A DNA stretch of 64,000 nucleotides from Sedimentibacter sp. zth1 (lineage in GTDB: Bacteria > Bacillota > Clostridia > Tissierellales > Sedimentibacteraceae). Positions within the stretch are counted from its first letter, which is position 1. Every line of letters begins with the position of its first letter. This document shows, one piece after another, positions 35,650 to 46,964 of this stretch. Location: contig NZ_CP071445.1 of NCBI RefSeq assembly GCF_017352195.1, forward strand, positions 2,046,001 to 2,110,000, read 5' to 3'. A program made the translations under genes and the position numbers. The notes beneath the pieces were generated by a model. That model ran no database searches and was not told the origin of the DNA. It was given only the letters and a program-made list of their open reading frames with translations.

Positions 35650-36276
35650 ATGAAAACAATAACAAGTATTGAATACCAAAAAAAAAATAATAAAAGAGTA
35701 AGTGTATTTTTAGACAATAAATTTGCTTTTGGATTAGATTTGGAAATATATTTAAAATATAATTTATCAAAAGGTGTGAAATTAGATGATGAATTTATTG
35801 AAAAGATACTTAAGGCTGAAGATTTTTCTAAAGCACTCAATTATTCAATAGCTCTTTTAACAAGAAAAGACAGAACAGAAAAAGAGATAATTACCAAATT
35901 ACTCGAAAAGGATTATGAAAAAAATATAATTGACAATGTTATAACTAAATTAAAAGAGTATAATTATATAAATGACACAATTTACTGTGAAAAATATATT
36001 AACGACAAATTAAAATTCTCAAAAAATGGTATTAATAAGATTAAGAACGGATTATATCAAAAAGGTGTTGATAAAGGTATTATTTCCCAGAAAATATCTA
36101 TGATTGATAAAGAACAGGAATATGAACGTGCTCTTGCTATAGCTGAGAAAAAAATTAAAACTTATAAAGAAATGGAAATGATTAAAATTAAATCAAAATT
36201 ATTTAGATTTCTTGTAAGCAAAGGATATGATTTTGATGTTGCAAACAAAGTAATATCACAATTAATAAAGAGATAA
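35650..36276 (+). CDS. recX: Recombination regulator RecX
   Basis: The 208-residue protein is helical, with the RecX pattern of three-helix repeats: ALNYSIALLTRKDRTEKEIITKLLEKDY, then NYINDTIYCEKYINDKLKFSKNGINKIKNGLYQKGV. RecX binds RecA filaments and limits or modulates RecA activity. Clostridial and Bacillus members are about this length. The gene stands alone; recA is not in the window. Confidence 0.9.
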   Translation: MKTITSIEYQKKNNKRVSVFLDNKFAFGLDLEIYLKYNLSKGVKLDDEFIEKILKAEDFSKALNYSIALLTRKDRTEKEIITKLLEKDYEKNIIDNVITKLKEYNYINDTIYCEKYINDKLKFSKNGINKIKNGLYQKGVDKGIISQKISMIDKEQEYERALAIAEKKIKTYKEMEMIKIKSKLFRFLVSKGYDFDVANKVISQLIKR

Positions 36277-36341
36277 TCTTTTGCAAAATATCTCAAAATT
36301 TTGAAATGAACTAAAAGCTTTATGAACATAATTGTATAAGA

Positions 36342-36374
36342 AAAAGCAATATCATTATTACTGATATTGCTTTT
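36342..36374. terminator. Bidirectional terminator, recX/Bce permease
   Basis: AAAAGCAATATCA and its perfect complement form a 13-base-pair stem with a 7-base loop between convergent genes, with A/T tracts on both sides. Confidence 0.85.
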
Positions 36375-36379
36375 ATTAT

Positions 36380-38395
36380 TTATTCAACTATCTTATAATA
36401 AGTTTTTGCTGTCATCCCATAGACTAGAATATAGAATAATCCAAATATTAAATAAGTTGCAACTGTACACATTACAAATAGTGATGTATTAGTTAAATTA
36501 AGTAATGCAAGTATTCTACTTATCATTGGAAATGCAAGCGTTGTGTGTATTCCTGAAACTATTAAAGGTAAGAAAAACACTGTTATTACCTGAGAGTGAA
36601 TTGAACTTTTTACCTCTTTTTTACTCATTCCAACCTGCTGCATTATATTAAATCTAGCTTTATCATCAAAACCTTCTGAAATCTGTTTATAATACATAAT
36701 GAGAACTGTTGCCATAATGAACAATATACCTAAGAATATTCCTAAAAAGAATATTCCACCATAAACCGAGCAGAATTCCTGTTCTTCATTTGCTCTGCAC
36801 TCAACCCAGCTATTTGCATAGTCCATTCTCAGATTCTCTTTGACATCTTTAAATATTTCTATTTTTTTACCTTTTTCTGTATCTAAGTCAATTCCTATAA
36901 AATATTTTTTTAAAGTAGGATCATTATTATTCTCCTTACTTATTTTACTGACTTTATCATAATATTTATCAACTACACTTTCATCTTTAACTACCAAAAT
37001 GTGACTGCTAATTATATTCATTGATGAATTTGGGTTAATCAATTTATCTTTCATTTTGCCTACTATTTTTATTTTTTCTCCTAAAAGCGTTATCTCATCA
37101 TACTCTATTTCATTTCTATTGCTATAAATTAATGCTTCACCATCATTTAATTGTGTAGTAGCGTTAAATAATCTATTGTAATCTTCTAAAGTAATTAAAT
37201 AAAAATCTTGTACATTTGCATTAAAACTATGTAAATCAAGCAAAACATCAAAATTTTCATTATTTTGTAATGTTGTAATACTAAAATATTTGTAATTCAC
37301 TTTATCAATTTGTTTATTGTTATACTTAGCTAAAACATCATCTACAACTTTACTAAGACCATTAATATAATTATCATCTTTTATTAAATTTCCATTTTCA
37401 TCATCGGATAGATTACTGGTAATAATAATGTCATTTGGATATCTTGTTACCAATATATCATCCATGCCAACAAATAAAGATACCGTTGAAGAAACAGTTA
37501 CTAAGACCATTGTTGAAAGAATACATATATTTGATAATCCTACTGCATTTTGTTTCATTCTGTAAATCATACCTGATACACTTATAAAATGTTTTGTTTT
37601 ATAATAGTAGTTTTTATTTCTCTTAAGAATTTTCAAAAACAATATGCTACCTGCTGTAAACAAACAATAGGTTCCTATAATTACAAGCACTACCGCTATA
37701 AAAAATAATGCCATCGCTGACACAGGATTTTTTGTAACTATAGCTATATAGTAACCAGCACCAAGTGATACTAATCCAACAAGAGACAAAACAATCTTAG
37801 TTTTAGGTTCTTTCTCACCTTGCTTTGCACCGCTCAACAACTCCACTGGATTAGATAAATGTATTTGTCTTAGATTATTTAAAAATGAAAGTCCGAAAAT
37901 AAATACAAACAATATTGTAGTTGATATGATTGATTTAATCGATAAGCTAAATCCAAATTTAACATCAAAGTTTAAAATTTTAAGTAAAAGTAGTAATGCT
38001 AATTTTGAAAACAGTATACCTGCTATAATACCAATTATTAAACTAAATATTGTTATAATCAATGTTTCAAGTAACAATATTATTGAAATATGTTTTTTCT
38101 CCATACCAAGAATATTAAATAATCCAAATTCTTTTTTCCTATTCCTAATTAAAAAATTATTTGTATAAAATAGAAATATCGTAGCAAATATACCTATTAT
38201 AATATTCCCTATAAACAAATACGAATGAATTGTTCGTCCACCATACATTGAGCTTAAACTCTCATCAACTGAAAGAGCATGCATCATATAGTACATCATA
38301 ATTGTACAAATACATGTCAGTATATATGGTATATACGTCTTTTTATTATTTTTTATATTTGTAAAAGCAAGCTTTGTATAAAACATCCTATTCAT
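36380..38395 (-). CDS. BceB-type ABC transporter permease
   Basis: The protein has about 671 residues. It has ten predicted membrane segments in FtsX-like groups and a large extracytoplasmic domain of roughly 200 residues between segments seven and eight. This is the hallmark of BceB/VraG permeases for bacitracin and related peptides. The start is taken as ATG 38395, overlapping the ATPase stop by 8 bases; frames further upstream lack a ribosome site. In Bce modules the transporter both confers resistance and acts as flux sensor for the kinase. Confidence 0.9.
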   Translation of the reverse strand: MNRMFYTKLAFTNIKNNKKTYIPYILTCICTIMMYYMMHALSVDESLSSMYGGRTIHSYLFIGNIIIGIFATIFLFYTNNFLIRNRKKEFGLFNILGMEKKHISIILLLETLIITIFSLIIGIIAGILFSKLALLLLLKILNFDVKFGFSLSIKSIISTTILFVFIFGLSFLNNLRQIHLSNPVELLSGAKQGEKEPKTKIVLSLVGLVSLGAGYYIAIVTKNPVSAMALFFIAVVLVIIGTYCLFTAGSILFLKILKRNKNYYYKTKHFISVSGMIYRMKQNAVGLSNICILSTMVLVTVSSTVSLFVGMDDILVTRYPNDIIITSNLSDDENGNLIKDDNYINGLSKVVDDVLAKYNNKQIDKVNYKYFSITTLQNNENFDVLLDLHSFNANVQDFYLITLEDYNRLFNATTQLNDGEALIYSNRNEIEYDEITLLGEKIKIVGKMKDKLINPNSSMNIISSHILVVKDESVVDKYYDKVSKISKENNNDPTLKKYFIGIDLDTEKGKKIEIFKDVKENLRMDYANSWVECRANEEQEFCSVYGGIFFLGIFLGILFIMATVLIMYYKQISEGFDDKARFNIMQQVGMSKKEVKSSIHSQVITVFFLPLIVSGIHTTLAFPMISRILALLNLTNTSLFVMCTVATYLIFGLFYILVYGMTAKTYYKIVE

Positions 38396-39155
38396 CTCTT
38401 GCACCGCCTGTCGCAATAGTTGTTAGAGTATCAGATATTTTTTGATACATAGCTTCGTTTGACATTGCTGCTTTATATATTTGATGGAACACCTCACCAT
38501 CCTTTATAAAAAGGACTCTTTTAGCGTGGCTTGCTGCTTTAACACTATGTGTAACCATAAGTATTGTTTGCCCAGTTGAATTTACTTTTGTGAAAATGTC
38601 CAAAAGCTCATCTGTTGAACGAGAATCTAAAGCTCCTGTCGGTTCATCGGCAAGAACTATTTTAGGCTCTGTAATTAGTGCCCTTGCAACTGCTGTACGT
38701 TGTTTTTGTCCACCTGAAGCCTCATATGGAAACTTGTTTAATAGTTCATATATACCAAGCTTCTTAGCTATTGGAATTATTTTTTTACTCATTTCATCGT
38801 AGCTTTTTTTAGCTAAAACAAGAGGCAAAAATATATTGTCTTTTATAGTAAAAGTGTCTAATAAATTAAAATCTTGAAATATAAATCCTAAGTTATCTCT
38901 TCTGAACGCTGATATTTCATGTTCATTTATATCTACAATATTTTTGCCATTTAAAAGAACTTCTCCACTTGTTGGCTTATCAAGCGAAGCTAATATGTTT
39001 AGCAGTGTTGTTTTTCCTGAACCTGATTCACCCATTATAGCTACATACTCGCCCTCTTCAATACTAAAATTTACATTTTTTAATGCTTCGACTTTATTTC
39101 CTCCAAAACGAGTTGTATATATTTTTTTTAAATTATTTACTTGTAATAATGACAT
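38388..39155 (-). CDS. BceA-type ABC transporter ATPase
   Basis: The 255-residue ATPase has Walker A GESGSGKTT (residues 42-50), signature SGGQKQR near 140 and Walker B VLADEPTGALD near 163, all of the MacB/BceA subfamily. It powers the BceB-like permease encoded directly after it. AGGAGG-like TTTGGAGG precedes the ATG. A separate promoter with an inverted repeat upstream suggests induction by the adjacent two-component system. Confidence 0.93.
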   Translation of the reverse strand: MSLLQVNNLKKIYTTRFGGNKVEALKNVNFSIEEGEYVAIMGESGSGKTTLLNILASLDKPTSGEVLLNGKNIVDINEHEISAFRRDNLGFIFQDFNLLDTFTIKDNIFLPLVLAKKSYDEMSKKIIPIAKKLGIYELLNKFPYEASGGQKQRTAVARALITEPKIVLADEPTGALDSRSTDELLDIFTKVNSTGQTILMVTHSVKAASHAKRVLFIKDGEVFHQIYKAAMSNEAMYQKISDTLTTIATGGARDE

Positions 39156-39186
39156 AACATTTCCTCCAAATTTATTTTATACTATG

Positions 39187-39235
39187 ATTATAAATAAAAA
39201 GAAAATGTATCACCATAACTTTAGCTTACATTTTC
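39187..39235 (-). promoter_or_regulatory. Candidate BceR-type operator and promoter of the ABC genes
   Basis: GAAAATGTA (39201-39209) and TACATTTTC (39227-39235) are perfect inverted repeats with 17 bases between. On the minus strand TATAAT (39187-39192) follows directly. The site is 30-80 bases ahead of the ATPase start, where a phosphorylated regulator would bind. Confidence 0.5.
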
Positions 39236-39267
39236 AAACTAATTCTTACAATTATGCAAGGTAGATA

Positions 39268-40275
39268 TTATTCATGAAATATATTTAGCGTTTCTAAACC
39301 TAATCTAATCTTAGTACCAACAGAAACTTCCGACTCTATACTAATAGTGTGAGATAGCTTTTTCACTATATTCTTACATAGAAACAACCCTATACCAGTT
39401 GATTTCTTATCTTCTCTACCGTTATAACCTGTAAAACCTTTTTCAAACACGCGTGGCAAGTCCTCTTTTTCAATACCTATACCTGTATCCTCAATAACTA
39501 GTGTTTTGGATAACTTTTCATCCATATAAATTGATATTTTACCTTTATTGGTATACTTAAGTGAGTTAGATAAAATCTGCTCAATAACAAACTGAATCCA
39601 TTTTTCATCTGTTAACACTGAACAATTTAAATCGCTATATTCAAGTGTAATCCTTTTTCTTATAAAAAGCTTAGCAAATTTTTTTATCGATTTTTTAACT
39701 ATACTATCTAGTGAGTATGTTTTTATCAATAAATCATTGGACATATTGCTCATTCTCAAATATTGTAATGCCATTTCCACATATTGCTCAATTCTGAAAA
39801 GCTGCTCTGATATATCATAATTCAGACTTGTTTCTTCTGTTTGGAGAAGAAGATTTGTTGCGGATATTGGGGTTTTAATTTGATGAGCCCATATAGTATA
39901 ATAATCTGTCATTTCTTCATAAACTGTATCTTTTTGTGTAATTGTTTGCTCCAACAATTTATTAAACTTTTTGACAAGCTTCTGATAGTCATCTTCTATT
40001 ACGTTTGCTGACTTTACGAAATCTAAATCACTAATTACACAATTTTCTATTATGCTTTGTAATTTATTATGCTTATAATAAAATCTAATGAATCTATATA
40101 AACCAACTGATAAATTCAAGGCTAATGTTAGTAAAACAAAATAAATTGCTATTTCAAAGTTTACAGAATATAAAAAACATAATAAAAATATGATTATGTA
40201 GCTTAATAAAAAAAGTGTTATTAATAATATATTCTTTTTTAAAAATTCTTTAAACACACAAGAAAAATTATCCAT
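39268..40275 (-). CDS. BceS-type intramembrane-sensing histidine kinase
   Basis: The 335-residue kinase has two membrane helices (about 15-37 and 41-60) with almost no extracytoplasmic loop, typical of BceS kinases that sense through the transporter. The phospho-histidine is H131 in AHQIKTPISA. The ATPase domain has N box QILSNSLKYT, G1 DTGIGI and G2 KSTGIGLFL. It follows the regulator gene by one base. It should phosphorylate the BceR-like regulator when the ABC transporter handles a cell-wall-active peptide. Confidence 0.92.
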   Translation of the reverse strand: MDNFSCVFKEFLKKNILLITLFLLSYIIIFLLCFLYSVNFEIAIYFVLLTLALNLSVGLYRFIRFYYKHNKLQSIIENCVISDLDFVKSANVIEDDYQKLVKKFNKLLEQTITQKDTVYEEMTDYYTIWAHQIKTPISATNLLLQTEETSLNYDISEQLFRIEQYVEMALQYLRMSNMSNDLLIKTYSLDSIVKKSIKKFAKLFIRKRITLEYSDLNCSVLTDEKWIQFVIEQILSNSLKYTNKGKISIYMDEKLSKTLVIEDTGIGIEKEDLPRVFEKGFTGYNGREDKKSTGIGLFLCKNIVKKLSHTISIESEVSVGTKIRLGLETLNIFHE

Positions 40276-40276
40276 A

Positions 40277-40948
40277 TTAGCTTACCACATATCCCAATCC
40301 TTTTTTTGTTTTAATATAATCTACAATACCTATTTCCTCTAATTTTTTTCTTAATCTAGTCATATTTACCGTTAAGGTATTATCATCAATAAAGCTTTCA
40401 CTTTCCCAAAGATTTTCCATTATTTTATCCCGAGAAATTATTTTTTGGCTATTTTCCATTAAAAGCTGTAGTATTTTGTATTCATTTTTAGTGAGCTCCG
40501 CTTTATTGTCCTTATAAGTTACAGTTGTGTCATTCAAATTCAAAACTACTCCGTTATACTCAATTATATTTGTTTTAGTTTGGAAAGCATAAGCACGTCT
40601 TATTAACGCTTGTACTTTAGCTGTCAAAACATTTGTATCGAAAGGTTTGCTGATAAAGTCATCTCCACCCATATTCATTGCCATGACTATGTTCATGTTG
40701 TCTGATGCAGATGATATAAATATTACTGGAATATTGGAAAATTTTCTAATTTCATTGCACCAGTGAAAACCATTGAAATAAGGTAACATAATATCCAGCA
40801 GAATTATATGAGGCTTTATATGCGCCACCTGCTTATCTATATTTTTAAAATCATCTATTTTTTCTACTTCGTAACCCCATTTTTCAAAATGCGACTTCAA
40901 TAACGATGCTATTGTTTCATCATCTTCAACAATTAAAATTTTATACAT
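40277..40948 (-). CDS. BceR-type response regulator
   Basis: The 223-residue OmpR-family regulator has D9-D10, the phospho-acceptor D52 (LLDIMLP), a conserved lysine in SKPFD near 101 and a winged-helix C-terminal domain (about 125-222). It is the first gene of the Bce-type module, followed by the kinase and then the ABC genes. The expected target is the inverted repeat before the ATPase gene. Confidence 0.92.
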   Translation of the reverse strand: MYKILIVEDDETIASLLKSHFEKWGYEVEKIDDFKNIDKQVAHIKPHIILLDIMLPYFNGFHWCNEIRKFSNIPVIFISSASDNMNIVMAMNMGGDDFISKPFDTNVLTAKVQALIRRAYAFQTKTNIIEYNGVVLNLNDTTVTYKDNKAELTKNEYKILQLLMENSQKIISRDKIMENLWESESFIDDNTLTVNMTRLRKKLEEIGIVDYIKTKKGLGYVVS

Positions 40949-41062
40949 TTTATCACCAACTTTATCTTAATTAAAATAACATTATCACATTTGTTAAATA
41001 CTTTCAATAATTATATAATTGGACTTATAAAATTTACTTTAATATAAATATATTAATAATAT

Positions 41063-41229
41063 AAAAAAGTTGCTACGCAACTCCGCTAGGGGGACCTATG
41101 TCCCCCTTCGGCGTAAAAATGCCTACTTCATAAACATTTTTATTGAGCACCCCCCTTAAAGGCAAGGACGTCCCGTCCTTTGCAATCCTCGTTTTTTATA
41201 TACTAGAAGTAGAACTTTCCTAGTATATA
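41063..41229. repeat. Palindrome cluster with repeat copy 3 and a nested insert
   Basis: The inverted repeats in order are GTTGCTACGCAAC (41069-41081), AGGGGGAC/GTCCCCCT (41088-41107), AAAAATG/CATTTTT (41115-41141), AAGGACG/CGTCCTT (41164-41180) and TATATACTAG/CTAGTATATA (41197-41229). The first is the same element as copies 1 and 2. Between its CTCCGC and GTA a 26-base segment holding the second hairpin is inserted. Confidence 0.65.
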
Positions 41230-41232
41230 AAA

Positions 41233-41264
41233 AGAGCTTTAAACCTATGAAGATTTAAAACTCT
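41233..41264 (-). terminator. Terminator of the atp operon
   Basis: On the minus strand AGAGTTTTAAA and TTTAAAGCTCT form an 11-base-pair stem with one mismatch, followed by TTTTTATA, just after atpC. Confidence 0.8.
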
Positions 41265-41271
41265 AATTCTT

Positions 41272-41679
41272 TTATTTTCTTGCTATATTAATTCTCTGAA
41301 TAGCTTTTCTTAAAGCTAACTCTGCACGTACAACGTCTATTGTTGTAGAATTTTTTGAATCAAGACGTCTTTTAGCTCTTTCTTTTGCTTCTTCAGCTCT
41401 TTTTAAATCTATTTCATCAGCCCACTCTGCTGTATCTGTTAGTATTGTTACCTTAGTTTTTTCAACCTTGATAAATCCTTGAGAAAGTACTGCAAATCTA
41501 TCTTTACCTTCATATACTACTTTTAATTGTCCTACATCAAGTGGTGCTACGTGTGGTTCGTGATTTTTTAAAATACAAATATCGCCAACTACAGTTCTAA
41601 CAATAACTTTTTCAGCATTTCCTGAATAGAATACATGTTCAGGTGTAACTATTTCAAGCAAAAACTCTTTTTCTGCCAT
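41272..41679 (-). CDS. atpC: ATP synthase F1 subunit epsilon
   Basis: The protein has about 135 residues, with an N-terminal beta-sandwich (FLLEIVTPEHVFYSGNAEKV) and a C-terminal helical hairpin (ERAKRRLDSKN...ALRKAIQRI). It forms the central stalk with gamma and can inhibit ATP hydrolysis. The start is ATG 41679 with GAAGGGG upstream; the frame extends to a GTG at 41688 overlapping that region. It is the last gene of the operon. Confidence 0.96.
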   Translation of the reverse strand: MAEKEFLLEIVTPEHVFYSGNAEKVIVRTVVGDICILKNHEPHVAPLDVGQLKVVYEGKDRFAVLSQGFIKVEKTKVTILTDTAEWADEIDLKRAEEAKERAKRRLDSKNSTTIDVVRAELALRKAIQRINIARK

Positions 41680-41695
41680 AATTACCACCCCTTCT

Positions 41696-43108
<1,413 letters not shown>

Positions 43109-43138
43109 TCACATCCTTTCACTTTTCTATTTTGCATA

Positions 43139-44005
43139 TTACGAAAGTGCTTCTGCACCACTAACTATTTCAGAAATTTCTTGTGTTATCGCCGCTTGTC
43201 TTGCTCTGTTTTTAACTAGCTTTAGTGTTGTTATCATCTCATCTGCATTGTCAGTCGCATTTTCCATAGCAATTCTTCTAGAACCACTTTCACTAGCAGA
43301 AGATTCAACCATAGCACCATATATTGTACTAATAATGTATTTAGGAATTAAATAATCCAACACGCTCTCTGGTGATGGCTCAAAATTTATCAATGGTGTA
43401 ATAACATTTTTAGCCTTATCATGTTCTTTTGACTCAAACGTAGCCGGCAACAATTTAATAATCTCAGGAATATATGAAATAGTACTCTTAAATTGAGTAT
43501 AGATTATTTTAATCTCGTCAACTTCTTTTGTTTTATAAAGTTCTATTGCTTTATCTCCAACAAGCTTTGCACTAAAAGCATCTGGTGTTTCAGATACTCC
43601 AGTAATACTTTCTATAACATCATATCCTCTTCTTCTAAAAAAATCTCTACCTTTTACTCCTATAGCAATAATCTTAGCCGTGTCTTTGCTTTTTATTTCA
43701 TTTTGCAATAATTTACATACATTGGCATTGTAACCACCAGCAAGACCTTTGTCTGAAGTTATTAGTACATATAGTGTATTCTTAACTTCTCTTTTTTCTA
43801 TAAAAGGATGTCTAACACCTTTTGTGTTAGCTAATACATCTTTAATACTTTCTAATGTTGATTCAAAGTAAGGCTTAGACTTTTCAAGTCTAACTCTAGC
43901 TCTTTTAAGCTTTGCAGTAGATACAAGCTCCATTGCCTTAGTTATTTGCATAGTGCTGTTAACACTTTTAATACGTCTTTTTATATCGTTCAATCCTTGA
44001 GGCAA
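43139..44005 (-). CDS. atpG: ATP synthase F1 subunit gamma
   Basis: The 288-residue protein starts MPQGLNDIKRRIKSVNSTMQITKAMELVSTAKL and ends with ARQAAITQEISEIVSGAEAL, the paired N- and C-terminal helices that form the rotating coiled coil. TSDKGLAGGYN near residue 90 is the Rossmann-like core motif. It links the c-ring to the catalytic head. It starts with TTG, preceded by a GGGGGGTG ribosome site. Confidence 0.97.
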   Translation of the reverse strand: MPQGLNDIKRRIKSVNSTMQITKAMELVSTAKLKRARVRLEKSKPYFESTLESIKDVLANTKGVRHPFIEKREVKNTLYVLITSDKGLAGGYNANVCKLLQNEIKSKDTAKIIAIGVKGRDFFRRRGYDVIESITGVSETPDAFSAKLVGDKAIELYKTKEVDEIKIIYTQFKSTISYIPEIIKLLPATFESKEHDKAKNVITPLINFEPSPESVLDYLIPKYIISTIYGAMVESSASESGSRRIAMENATDNADEMITTLKLVKNRARQAAITQEISEIVSGAEALS

Positions 44006-44017
44006 TTTGACACCCCC

Positions 44018-45523
44018 CTACGCGAAGCTTTTCTTGAAAGCTTCTATTGCTGCGTCTAATTTTTCTTTAGTTTCGTCAGATAATTGACCGCTTTGTTTTA
44101 TAGTAACTCCAATTTCAGGATATTGTAAATCCATAAAATTATAGAAATCTTTTTCAAATTCACTAATTCTATCAACTGGTACATCTAACAAGTATCTTTT
44201 ATTTGCTAAATATAGCATCATAACTTGATTTTCAACAGGAATTGGGCTATATTGTGGTTGTTTTAGCACCTGCATAAGTCTAGCACCATGTTCTAGAACA
44301 TCTTTTGTTTCTTTATCAAGATCTGAACCAAATTGTGCAAATGATGCAAGCTCTCTATATTGTGCAAGTTCAAGTTTTAATGACCCAGCAACCTTCTTCA
44401 TAGCTTTAATTTGTGCTGCACCACCAACACGCGATACTGAAAGTCCTGCATTTATAGCTGGTCTTTGACCTGATGAAAACAATTCAGTTTCCAAGAATAT
44501 CTGTCCATCTGTGATAGATATTACGTTTGTTGGTATATATGCAGAAATATCTCCAGCAAGTGTTTCTATAATAGGTAATGCTGTTATTGAACCACCACCA
44601 AATTCATCTGATACTCTAGCCGCACGTTCTAATAATCTTGAGTGTAAGTAGAATACATCCCCTGGGTAAGCTTCACGTCCTGGTGGTCTACGAAGTAGTA
44701 AACTCATTGCACGATAAGCAACCGCATGTTTTGACAAATCATCATACACTATCAAAACATCTTTACCGTCATACATGAATTCTTCTGCTATTGAAACACC
44801 TGAATAAGGAGCTATATATTGCAATGGAGCTGTTTCACTAGCTGTAGCTGATACAATTATTGAATAGTCCATTGCTCCACCTTTTGCTAATACTTCAACT
44901 GTTTTAGCAACTGTTGATTTCTTTTGACCTATTGCTACATAAATACATATAACATCGTGACCTTTTTGATTTAATATAGTATCGATAGCTATTGCTGTTT
45001 TACCAGTTTGTCTATCACCTATTATTAACTCTCTTTGTCCTCTACCTATTGGTATCATAGAGTCTATCGCTTTAATACCTGTTTGTAGTGGAACACTAAC
45101 TGACTTTCTCGCTATAACCCCTGAAGCTACTGCCTCAATTGGTCTAAACTTTGTAGCATTTATAGCACCCTTACCATCTATTGGTTGACCTAGTGCATCT
45201 ACAACTCTACCAATCATTACATCACCAACAGGAACTTCAACTATCCTCTTAGTTCTTTTTACTGTGTCGCCTTCTTTAATACCTGCATCACTACCCAAAA
45301 GAACACAACCTACATTGTCTTCCTCTAAGTTAAGAGCCATGCCAAATATATCATTGCCAAAATCTAAAAGTTCTCCTGACATACAATCCTTTAAACCATA
45401 TATTCTTGATATACCATCACCAACTTCGATAACAGTACCAATATCTACAGTATCAAGATTATTCTCGTAATTCTTTATTTGTTGTTTTATTACTTGACTT
45501 ATCTCTTCTGGTCTGAGATTCAT
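44018..45523 (-). CDS. atpA: ATP synthase F1 subunit alpha
   Basis: The 501-residue subunit has the P-loop GDRQTGKTA near residue 170, the alpha-type non-catalytic nucleotide site, and the conserved block [22 protein letters not shown] near 360. It forms the hexamer with beta and contacts delta. GAGGTGA lies before the ATG. It sits between atpH and atpG. Confidence 0.98.
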   Translation of the reverse strand: MNLRPEEISQVIKQQIKNYENNLDTVDIGTVIEVGDGISRIYGLKDCMSGELLDFGNDIFGMALNLEEDNVGCVLLGSDAGIKEGDTVKRTKRIVEVPVGDVMIGRVVDALGQPIDGKGAINATKFRPIEAVASGVIARKSVSVPLQTGIKAIDSMIPIGRGQRELIIGDRQTGKTAIAIDTILNQKGHDVICIYVAIGQKKSTVAKTVEVLAKGGAMDYSIIVSATASETAPLQYIAPYSGVSIAEEFMYDGKDVLIVYDDLSKHAVAYRAMSLLLRRPPGREAYPGDVFYLHSRLLERAARVSDEFGGGSITALPIIETLAGDISAYIPTNVISITDGQIFLETELFSSGQRPAINAGLSVSRVGGAAQIKAMKKVAGSLKLELAQYRELASFAQFGSDLDKETKDVLEHGARLMQVLKQPQYSPIPVENQVMMLYLANKRYLLDVPVDRISEFEKDFYNFMDLQYPEIGVTIKQSGQLSDETKEKLDAAIEAFKKSFA

Positions 45524-45541
45524 AGCTTCTCACCTCTAATC

Positions 45542-46084
45542 CTAAACAATTATTCTATTTAAGTAATTTTCTAATTCATTTAATCTGCCTTTTACTGTTC
45601 CATCAATAACCACATCATTAAATTTAATCTTTACGCCACCAAGCAAAGAACTATCAATAATATTTTCTATCTCAACATTCTTTCCCGTTTTGTTTTCAAG
45701 TTTTAGTTCAAGGTTCTTGATTTGATTACTAGTTAATTCAATAGACGAAAATGCTTTTGCCTTAACTATTCCTTTATAATCATAAACCCTTTTCTCGAAT
45801 TCATTAGCTATTTCTATGATATGTTCAATTCTTCTTTTATCAACTAAAATATTAAGAAAGTTCATAACCTCTTTACAAAGTTTATCTTGAAAAACATTGC
45901 TTAATATTTTTTTCTTTTCATTAGTATTGATTTTTGGTGTTTTCAAAAGCTCAAAAAATTTCTTGTTTTCATTCAAAACACTTTTAACAAAATTCACTTC
46001 ATCTAGATATTGATCAACTTTTTTTTCATCTACACTAACTTCAAATAAAGCCATAGCATATGTAGTGGAAACTAATTCTGCCAT
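45542..46084 (-). CDS. atpH: ATP synthase F1 subunit delta
   Basis: The 180-residue protein has the OSCP/delta layout: an N-terminal six-helix domain (VSTTYAMALFEVSVDEKKVDQYLDEV) and a C-terminal domain ending SLLGGVKIKFNDVVIDGTVKGRLNELE. It ties the peripheral b-stalk to the top of F1. Its start overlaps the end of atpF by 13 bases, so translation is coupled. Confidence 0.95.
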   Translation of the reverse strand: MAELVSTTYAMALFEVSVDEKKVDQYLDEVNFVKSVLNENKKFFELLKTPKINTNEKKKILSNVFQDKLCKEVMNFLNILVDKRRIEHIIEIANEFEKRVYDYKGIVKAKAFSSIELTSNQIKNLELKLENKTGKNVEIENIIDSSLLGGVKIKFNDVVIDGTVKGRLNELENYLNRIIV

Positions 46085-46584
46085 TTAACTTCCCCTACCT
46101 CTTCAATGAATTTATTAATCAACTCACTGTTCTTCTTTTCATCAACTTCCGATTCCAAAACTTTACTAGCAGCCATAATAGCTATAGATGATATTTCACT
46201 CTTAACATCGTTGTAAGCCTTTTTACGCTCTAATTCAATATCCTTATCCGCTTTTACTTTTAATGCTGAAGCCTCTGATTTAGCTTCTTTTAGTATATTA
46301 TCTGCTTTTAAATTAGCATTGTAAACAGCCTTGTCAATTATTTCTTTTCTCTCAATTTGAGCATTATTAAGTTTATCTAAATAATTGTTTTTATATTTTT
46401 CAGCATCTTTTACTTTGTTTTCAGCATCTTTTATTGAGTCTTCAATTCCCTTACTTCTTTTATCCATAAAAGCAGTAACAGGTTTGAAAAGAAATTTTTT
46501 CAAGACAAAATATAATATACCAATATTTATTAGCATTATAAATAATGTAGCGTCTACATTAACAAGACCAAGTCTCTCAAGCAT
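46072..46584 (-). CDS. atpF: ATP synthase F0 subunit b
   Basis: The 170-residue protein has one N-terminal membrane helix (about 12-30) and a long charged helix rich in Lys/Glu/Ala that forms the peripheral stalk dimer. KFLFKPVTAFMDKR directly after the membrane helix is the usual b-subunit junction. GGGAGG precedes the ATG. It follows atpE and overlaps atpH. Confidence 0.95.
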   Translation of the reverse strand: MLERLGLVNVDATLFIMLINIGILYFVLKKFLFKPVTAFMDKRSKGIEDSIKDAENKVKDAEKYKNNYLDKLNNAQIERKEIIDKAVYNANLKADNILKEAKSEASALKVKADKDIELERKKAYNDVKSEISSIAIMAASKVLESEVDEKKNSELINKFIEEVGEVKWQN

Positions 46585-46618
46585 ATTATTATTGCCTCCC
46601 TTTATTTTATTTTTTACT

Positions 46619-46903
<285 letters not shown>

Positions 46904-46964
46904 CTAATTTAATTAAATTTATGTGTCGTTTTTTTCTAAAATATTTTAATCTGAAATTTGAATA

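Larger units (their letters stand above)
40949..41271. other. 323-base gap between Bce regulator and atpC
   Basis: No gene is seen. The left 110 bases are plain AT-rich promoter-type DNA ahead of the regulator gene. The rest is a cluster of at least five hairpins (41063-41229), unusually GC-rich for this window, and then the atp terminator. Confidence 0.7.
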
